Part shown: positions 59,369-64,000 of the stretch, in pieces
How positions within the stretch are numbered: the first letter of the stretch is position 1
Layout: each line of letters begins with the position of its first letter
Source: Cenarchaeum symbiosum A
GTDB lineage: Archaea > Thermoproteota > Nitrososphaeria > Nitrososphaerales > Nitrosopumilaceae
Assembly: GCA_000200715.1 (NCBI GenBank)
Contig: DP000238.1
Location: 194,832 to 258,831 of the forward strand
Direction of reading: 5' to 3'
DNA: 64,000 bases
The notes under the pieces: generated by a model
What the model was told of the DNA's origin: nothing
The model's database searches: none
What the model saw: the letters and a program-made list of their open reading frames with translations, nothing else
Made by a program: the position numbers and the translations under genes

Positions 59369-59577
59369 GCACAGAGACAGACGAGGTAACATCAGCCGAG
59401 ATAATACAGATAGTGGGCCGCACGGGGATTGCCGGCGAGGTCATACAGGTCAGGGTAAAGATAATGGCAGGCAAGGACCAGGGCAGGATACTTACGCGCA
59501 ACGTCAAGGGCTCGGTAAGGATGGGCGACATACTCCGGCTCCGCGAGACCGAGCGGGAAGCCAAGAAGATAAAGTAG
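59365..59577 (+). CDS. rps28e: Ribosomal protein S28e
   Basis: A 70-residue small OB-fold protein ([40 protein letters not shown]). It sits at the subunit mRNA exit channel. Starts inside the rpl7ae stop and is followed 11 bases later by rpl24e. Confidence 0.96.
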   Translation: MSTETDEVTSAEIIQIVGRTGIAGEVIQVRVKIMAGKDQGRILTRNVKGSVRMGDILRLRETEREAKKIK

Positions 59578-59588
59578 GTGTTGGATAG

Positions 59589-59786
59589 ATGAGCCTGATA
59601 ATAAAGCCGTGCAACTTTTGCAACCGCCCCGTCGCAAAAGGCTCGGGTACAATGTTTGCAAAAAACGACGGGACCGTAATGTGGTTCTGCTCGTCAAAGT
59701 GCAGAAAGAACATGACTGTTCTAAAGAGGGACCCGCGCAAGTTCAAGTGGACGGGCAAGTACGTCAAGGGCGGAATAAGAAAGTAG
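59589..59786 (+). CDS. rpl24e: Ribosomal protein L24e
   Basis: A 65-residue protein with the L24e zinc site ([21 protein letters not shown]). Conserved [15 protein letters not shown] block. Part of the large subunit. A TTG one base after its stop starts ndk. Confidence 0.96.
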   Translation: MSLIIKPCNFCNRPVAKGSGTMFAKNDGTVMWFCSSKCRKNMTVLKRDPRKFKWTGKYVKGGIRK

Positions 59787-59787
59787 G

Positions 59788-60189
59788 TTGTCCGACAGAA
59801 CGCTCTTTGTTGTAAAGCCGGACGCCGTATCCAGGGGGCTCGTAGGCGAGGTGCTGTCCAGGTTTGAGAGAAAGGGCTTTGCGCTAGTAAAGCTCCGGAT
59901 GTTCCGGTTTACAAAAGAGCAGGCAGAAGAGTTCTATGCAGTGCACAAGGAGAGGCCGTTTTTTAACGAGCTTGTATCGTTCATAACGTCGGGTTCAGTT
60001 GTGGCCGCCGTAATAGAGGGCAACAACGCAGTGACTGCCGTGCGCACCATGATAGGCTCCACAAAGTCATCCGAGGCCGCGCCCGGCTCGATAAGGGGGG
60101 ACCTTGGCCTCGGGTTTACCGACAATATAGTGCACGCCTCTGATTCTGCAGAGAGCTTTTCCCATGAAGAGAGGGTAGCGTTCCAGTGA
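59788..60189 (+). CDS. ndk: Nucleoside diphosphate kinase
   Basis: A 133-residue enzyme that balances nucleoside triphosphates. Active-site His is in NIVHASDS and the N-terminal block is [17 protein letters not shown] start one base after rpl24e. Family length is about 140, so it is complete. Confidence 0.94.
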   Translation: MSDRTLFVVKPDAVSRGLVGEVLSRFERKGFALVKLRMFRFTKEQAEEFYAVHKERPFFNELVSFITSGSVVAAVIEGNNAVTAVRTMIGSTKSSEAAPGSIRGDLGLGFTDNIVHASDSAESFSHEERVAFQ

Positions 60190-60195
60190 TCGGCG

Positions 60196-61977
60196 TTGAA
60201 GGTAAGGCAACCAATCGTGACCGTGCTTGGGCATGTGGACTCCGGCAAGACATCGCTTCTTGACAAGATACGCGGGACGGGCGTGCAGGGCAGGGAGGCT
60301 GGCGGCATCACACAGCATATCGGCGCCAGTTTTCTGCCCCGCGAGATAATCAAAAAAAGGTGCGGGCCCCTGTACGGGAAAATATCGGGCTCAGATGTCC
60401 AGGTGCCCGGCGTGCTCGTAATAGATACGCCAGGCCACGAGGTGTTTACAAATTTGCGCGCCCGGGGGGGATCTGCCGCGGATATCGCCATACTGGTAGT
60501 CGACGTCAACAGGGGCTTTCAGCCGCAGACCAGCGAGAGCCTCCGGGTGCTGCAGGCCAGAAAGGTCCCCTTTGTGGTGGCGCTCAACAAGGTCGACCAG
60601 ATCCCCGGCTGGAGAAAGTCCGACGCGCCCTTCATAACGGGCGCCATCGAGATACAGGATGCCTCGATACGGGCAGACCTTGAGCAGAAGATATACGACG
60701 TGGTGGGAACGCTGTCAGTCCTGGGATACAGCTCCGAGGCGTTCTACAACGTAAAGGACTTTGCAAAGGAGGTGGCAATAGTGCCGATGAGCGCCCGCAG
60801 CGGGGTGGGGATACCTGAGCTGCTGGCCGTCCTTGTCGGCCTCACCCAGCAGTATTTATCGGCAAGGCTCGAGCAGGGATCCAAGGAATCGCGCGGCATA
60901 GTGCTGGAGGTAAACGACGAGGTAGGCATAGGCCCGTCGGCAAACATGATCCTCATCGACGGGGAGCTCGGCATGAATGACACCATACTTGTCGCAAAGA
61001 GGGACGGCGTTGTCTCTACAAAGCCCAAGGCGATACTGCTGCCAAAGCCGCTTGACGAGATGCGCGATCCTCGCGACAAGTTCCGGCCCGTCGAGCGCGT
61101 CGAAGCTGCAGCCGGGATAAAGGTGGCGTCGCCGGACCTTGGCGGGGTGCTGCCGGGCTCCGCAGTCTACATAACTTCAGATGCGGCAGAAGTCGGCAGG
61201 CTCAAAAAAGAGATGGAAGCAGAGATGAAGTCCGTATTCATAGAGACCGAGACTGACGGGGTCACTTTAAAATGCGATACAATAGGATCGCTCGAGGCCG
61301 TCACCTCGATGCTGCGCCGGCAGCAGGTCCCGATAGCAAAGGCGGACATCGGGCCCGTCAACCGGCGAGATGTCATGGGGGCCCGGGCGGTAAAAGAGAA
61401 CGACCGGCACCTCGGGGTCGTGCTCGCGTTCAACGTGAGGGTGCTGCCGGACGCCGAGACAGAATCCGACGACTACCACGTGAGGATATTCTCGGACAAG
61501 ATAATCTACAGCCTGGTAGACGGGTACTCCAAGTGGGTCGAAGAAGACGCCTTGCACGAGGAGGATGCCGCCTTTTCAGAGCTCACGCCTCTCTCCCGGT
61601 TTGTATTTCTTGGCGGCTTTGTATTCCGGAACAGCGACCCCGCAGTCTTTGGGATAAGGGTGGATGTAGGGACCCTGCGGCAAAAGACTGCGTTTATGAA
61701 CGAAAGGGGCAAAAAAGTGGGCCACATACACCAGCTGCAGGAGGACAAAAAGACCGTCAAATCCGCCAAGGCGGGATCCGAGGTGGCCTGCTCGGTACAG
61801 GGCGTCACGATCGGCAGGCAGATAAACGAGGGCGAGACGTTCTACACCCTGCCGCATTCATACGAGGCAAAGATGCTTTTGCGAAGGTTCGCGCAGCGGC
61901 TTGGGCCCGAAGAGCGAAAGGTGCTAGACCACATAGTCGAGGTTCAGCGGCGCTCCGACCCCGCGTATGCCTATTAA
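60196..61977 (+). CDS. infB: Translation initiation factor aIF5B
   Basis: A 593-residue GTPase that joins ribosomal subunits. G1 is GHVDSGKT (12-19), G3 is DTPGH, G4 is NKVD. Domain II and the alpha/beta domain III follow (KSVFIETETDGVTLKCDTIG, given here by its ends KSVFIETE and TLKCDTIG), and the C-terminal domain IV ends in VLDHIVEVQRRSDPAYAY. TTG start, six bases after ndk. Last gene of the operon. It meets the convergent gene without a gap. Confidence 0.95.
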   Translation: MKVRQPIVTVLGHVDSGKTSLLDKIRGTGVQGREAGGITQHIGASFLPREIIKKRCGPLYGKISGSDVQVPGVLVIDTPGHEVFTNLRARGGSAADIAILVVDVNRGFQPQTSESLRVLQARKVPFVVALNKVDQIPGWRKSDAPFITGAIEIQDASIRADLEQKIYDVVGTLSVLGYSSEAFYNVKDFAKEVAIVPMSARSGVGIPELLAVLVGLTQQYLSARLEQGSKESRGIVLEVNDEVGIGPSANMILIDGELGMNDTILVAKRDGVVSTKPKAILLPKPLDEMRDPRDKFRPVERVEAAAGIKVASPDLGGVLPGSAVYITSDAAEVGRLKKEMEAEMKSVFIETETDGVTLKCDTIGSLEAVTSMLRRQQVPIAKADIGPVNRRDVMGARAVKENDRHLGVVLAFNVRVLPDAETESDDYHVRIFSDKIIYSLVDGYSKWVEEDALHEEDAAFSELTPLSRFVFLGGFVFRNSDPAVFGIRVDVGTLRQKTAFMNERGKKVGHIHQLQEDKKTVKSAKAGSEVACSVQGVTIGRQINEGETFYTLPHSYEAKMLLRRFAQRLGPEERKVLDHIVEVQRRSDPAYAY

Positions 61978-62349
61978 TCAGTCCTCTTTTATCCTGTATA
62001 CTGTCATGCCGCCCTTTGAGCGGCCGGCGAGGCCGGATAGCAGCGACATTACTCCGTACTTTTTCTTGCGCAGCCCCATTATGGAGATCTCCTCCTCGCC
62101 GGATAGCTGCTCGGCGCTGCCCTCGGTCCAGTCCCCCTTTATCCCGCCCCGGAACGTGCAGGGGGCAAACCGGACGCGCGGGTTGTTTGCTATTCTTTTT
62201 GCCTTGCCGGTGGACCTGCCAGTTGCCACGTATATCACGCCTTCTGTCGCCACAAACCATACGGGTGTCTTGACCCCCTCGCCGCTCTTTTTGAAGGTCT
62301 CCAAGCTGATGTACTTTAGCTGCCCGATATTCTCTGCCGCGCCTGCCAT
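61978..62349 (-). CDS. Pyridoxamine 5'-phosphate oxidase-like flavin-binding protein
   Basis: A 123-residue split beta-barrel protein. The pattern PVWFVATEGVIYVATGRSTGKAKR (given by its parts PVWFVATEGVIYVA and GRSTGKAKRI) and RVRFAPCTFRG matches small PPOX-family proteins that use FMN or F420. GGCTTAAATCC is about 26 bases before ATG 62349. The longer frame to 62430 would run through that box. Confidence 0.82.
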   Translation of the reverse strand: MAGAAENIGQLKYISLETFKKSGEGVKTPVWFVATEGVIYVATGRSTGKAKRIANNPRVRFAPCTFRGGIKGDWTEGSAEQLSGEEEISIMGLRKKKYGVMSLLSGLAGRSKGGMTVYRIKED

Positions 62350-62462
62350 GCGGGATGGCCCCCCGGGGCCGGATTTAAGCCTGTGTGTGCCAGGCCGCGG
62401 CGTCCCGCTTTTGCGGGATCTGCTGACCAAAGTTTAAATGGTTACCGACGGGGCAGCTCGGC

Positions 62463-62537
62463 GGGCTCATAGTCCAGTTCGGTCATGACGTCGCCCTTAC
62501 ACGGCGAAGATCCGGGGTTCAAATCCCCGTGGGCCCA
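62463..62537 (+). tRNA. tRNA-Val (TAC)
   Basis: Acceptor GGGCTCA/TGGGCCC, anticodon stem TCGCC/GGCGA with loop CTTACAC (TAC), T loop TTCAAAT, discriminator A. CCA is not encoded. GTTTAAATGG lies 27 bases before the 5' end, a promoter at the same spacing as for protein genes. Confidence 0.93.
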
Positions 62538-62625
62538 TGTGTGATATTTCTGCAGCGGGGGCCTGCATATCCTCCGGCCGGTGCGCCCGTATATGTATAA
62601 ATACGCAGGACCGGCGCTTTATGTC

Positions 62626-62784
62626 GTGCCAATCGATCTAGTCTGCGGCATCGAGCTCGACGAGGACCTTGCGTTAAAACACGAGTACAAGGGCAAAGAG
62701 TATTACTTTTGCTGCAACGGCTGCAGGCGGATCTTTATCAAAAAGCCCAAAAAGTGGAGCAAGGCTCAGCCTCACGCCGGATAG
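62626..62784 (+). CDS. YHS-domain metal-binding protein
   Basis: A 52-residue protein made of a YHS domain (PIDLVCGIELDEDLA; EYKGKEYYFCCNGC; IFIKKPKKW). GTG 62626 lies 27 bases after GTATAAATAC; an earlier GTG at 62581 would cross that box. YHS domains often bind copper or other metals and sit in metallochaperones and ATPases. It overlaps the convergent asparagine-synthetase-like gene by 13 bases. Confidence 0.8.
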   Translation: MPIDLVCGIELDEDLALKHEYKGKEYYFCCNGCRRIFIKKPKKWSKAQPHAG

Positions 62785-63716
62785 GCGCCGCACATTGCGC
62801 AGAATTTGTACCCGTCGGGAACCGGATGCCTGCAGTAAGGGCACGGCCTGCCGCCCGCCGGGGGCTCCGGCTTTCCAAAGATCCGGCGGTACGCCTCGTA
62901 ATAGTGGAGCGACTCCTTGCTCCTCACCCTGATCCCGTCAGATGCCTCTATTGCACCCCGCTTTGACTCAAACGTGCCGTCAGAGACCACGGATTCAAAG
63001 AGGCCTGTCAGCCCTGCCGTGCCGGAGCCGTCCTGTAAAGCGGCCTTTGGCCTCCACGCTATGGCCCGCGGTATGGCATCCTCAAAGGCCTTGCGGAGGA
63101 TCCACTTGCCGTACGTCCTGCCGCCCTCTTCCCTTACCTTGTACTCTGCGGGGACAGACCTTGCAATCTCGGCCACTTTTGGCGCCAGAAAGGGCGACTC
63201 GATTCTCACCCCTAGCGCCTTGCCTATCCTGTGGGAGTCAAAGTGCATTACGCCGAGGATTCTCTGCTGCTCCTCTTCTATCTCTGCGGGGCCGAGGCGC
63301 CCGAAAAAGTCATACCCTGCAAAGAGCTCGTCTGCGCCGTCGCCTGTTATCATGCTAGTCCACCCCGTGCCGGCTACCCTCTCTATCAGCAGGTACATTG
63401 CAGCCGAGTTTCTTATTTCGATATCGTTGAAGCTGCCCAGCACGCGGATCGTCCCCTCTATCGCATCGAGAATCTCTGGAGTGGTGGCCCGGATTATGCG
63501 CGGGGGCGCCCCCATCATGGCGGCTGCCATCTGGTGGTAGGCAAGGTCTGTCCCCACAAAGTCGTCTGCTATCACGGCCGCCGCCTCGGCCCCTTCGCCT
63601 AGCAGGCACGCTATAACAGTGCTGTCGAGGCCGCCTGAGAGCGCCAGGTTCTTGGACCCGCAGGCCCTGACTGCCGCCCTGAGCTCGTCGCGCAGCCGCG
63701 CCATCATGGACTCCAT
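62772..63716 (-). CDS. Asparagine-synthetase-like ATP pyrophosphatase with zinc ribbon
   Basis: A 314-residue protein with the PP-loop SGGLDSTV (27-34) and synthetase blocks (ITGDGADELFAGYDFFGR; VRIESPFLAPKVAEIA; YGKWILRKAFED). The N-terminal glutamine amidotransferase domain of AsnB is absent, and residues from about 292 form a zinc ribbon (CPYCRHPVPDGYKFCAMC). ATG 63716 is 29 bases from CTATTATAATT. It might use ammonia or amidate another acid; tRNA-dependent Asn synthesis is encoded elsewhere in the window. Confidence 0.82.
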   Translation of the reverse strand: MESMMARLRDELRAAVRACGSKNLALSGGLDSTVIACLLGEGAEAAAVIADDFVGTDLAYHQMAAAMMGAPPRIIRATTPEILDAIEGTIRVLGSFNDIEIRNSAAMYLLIERVAGTGWTSMITGDGADELFAGYDFFGRLGPAEIEEEQQRILGVMHFDSHRIGKALGVRIESPFLAPKVAEIARSVPAEYKVREEGGRTYGKWILRKAFEDAIPRAIAWRPKAALQDGSGTAGLTGLFESVVSDGTFESKRGAIEASDGIRVRSKESLHYYEAYRRIFGKPEPPAGGRPCPYCRHPVPDGYKFCAMCGAYPA

Positions 63717-63810
63717 TGCGGCAGCTCCCTTGGCGGAATTATAATAGCCTAGCTTGGCCTGCCCCGGCGGACTCGCATGCTTTAAATCACAAGATGGCAT
63801 GGTGGAATCA

Positions 63811-64000
63811 TTGCTGCTTCCAGCCGAGATTGAATCCAAGACTCTCATACCGGCGCTCCGCGCCATACTTGCAAGGAAGCTGGCTGGCACCCACAAGATA
63901 AGGGAGGACCGCATATCGAACATGCTCGGCGTGACGCAGGCTGCAGTCAGCAACTATATCCGGGGCACCCGCGGGGATCCCAAGCTCATGGAAAAGCTCG
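63811..64000 (+). CDS. HTH transcriptional regulator, 3' end outside the window
   Basis: Sixty-three codons are visible. TTG 63811 gives the N-terminus LLPAEIESKTLIPALRAIL, common in an archaeal regulator family, and is 28 bases after CTTTAAATCAC; ATG 63799 and GTG 63802 are in-frame alternatives. An HTH follows (DRISNMLGVTQAAVSNYIRG). The C-terminal domain is not in the window, so ligand and targets are unknown. Divergent from the synthetase-like gene. Confidence 0.8.
   Translation, partial: MLLPAEIESKTLIPALRAILARKLAGTHKIREDRISNMLGVTQAAVSNYIRGTRGDPKLMEKL

Overview
The window looks like part of the chromosome of a high-G+C thaumarchaeon, most like the sponge symbiont Cenarchaeum symbiosum (inference from gene content and base composition; I could not run a search). 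Archaeal markers are RadA, archaeal-type ThrRS, aIF5B, ribosomal proteins S25e, L7Ae, S28e and L24e, PurP, deoxyhypusine synthase, FEN1, a proteasome beta subunit, and CdvA of the ESCRT-like division system. Genes are packed tightly on both strands. For most of them a TATA-like box lies 25-30 bases before the start codon, so leaderless transcripts appear to be the rule. I used this spacing to choose starts, including many GTG and TTG starts.

Layout. 1-6.3 kb: end of tyrA, a NUDIX hydrolase, thiC and a ThiD-ThiN fusion (thiamine synthesis), with orphan genes between them. 6.3-16 kb: a DsbA-like protein with a membrane partner, several small zinc-finger proteins, orphans, a beta-hydroxyacid dehydrogenase with cobalamin adenosyltransferase, tRNA-Phe, an HD hydrolase, and a LOR/SDH-family gene split by a frameshift. 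16-20.5 kb: an aspS-gatC-gatA-gatB operon for tRNA-dependent amidation. 20.6-24.8 kb: purP followed by the clearest accessory region, with three copies (one only a 3' piece) of an unknown gene, three copies of a ~105-bp repeat, a fragment of a second purP, a 13-G tract that breaks one copy, and an A+T-rich insert. 24.8-43 kb: asparaginase, radA, thrS, dys, rps25e, nnrD, an M20 peptidase cut by an in-frame TAG, DoxX, psmB, PUA protein, homoserine dehydrogenase, a broken msrB, a tandem ThyX-like protein, cdvA, a methyltransferase, FEN1, tRNA-Ser and tRNA-Arg. 43-50 kb: a membrane-anchored methyltransferase-like protein, a geranylgeranyl-reductase-family protein, and a secreted 825-residue His/Met-rich repeat protein. 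50-64 kb: 5S rRNA, leucyl aminopeptidase, an AmmeMemoRadiSam-type radical SAM protein, a cyclase, a class V aminotransferase, ferredoxin, tRNA-Ala, phosphosugar mutase, the rpl7ae-rps28e-rpl24e-ndk-infB operon, tRNA-Val, an asparagine-synthetase-like protein and the start of an HTH regulator.

The strongest candidate for something undescribed is the His/Met-rich secreted protein at 47564-50041, which has four His-rich modules around long Met/His tandem repeats and could bind copper or another metal. Second is the repeat and paralogue cluster at 21.9-24.8 kb. Five genes are interrupted (LOR/SDH, cyclophilin-like, M20, MsrB, the A+T-rich cassette gene) and one paralogue is cut at a poly-G tract. 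These could be real decay, population variants or sequencing errors; the sequence alone cannot decide.
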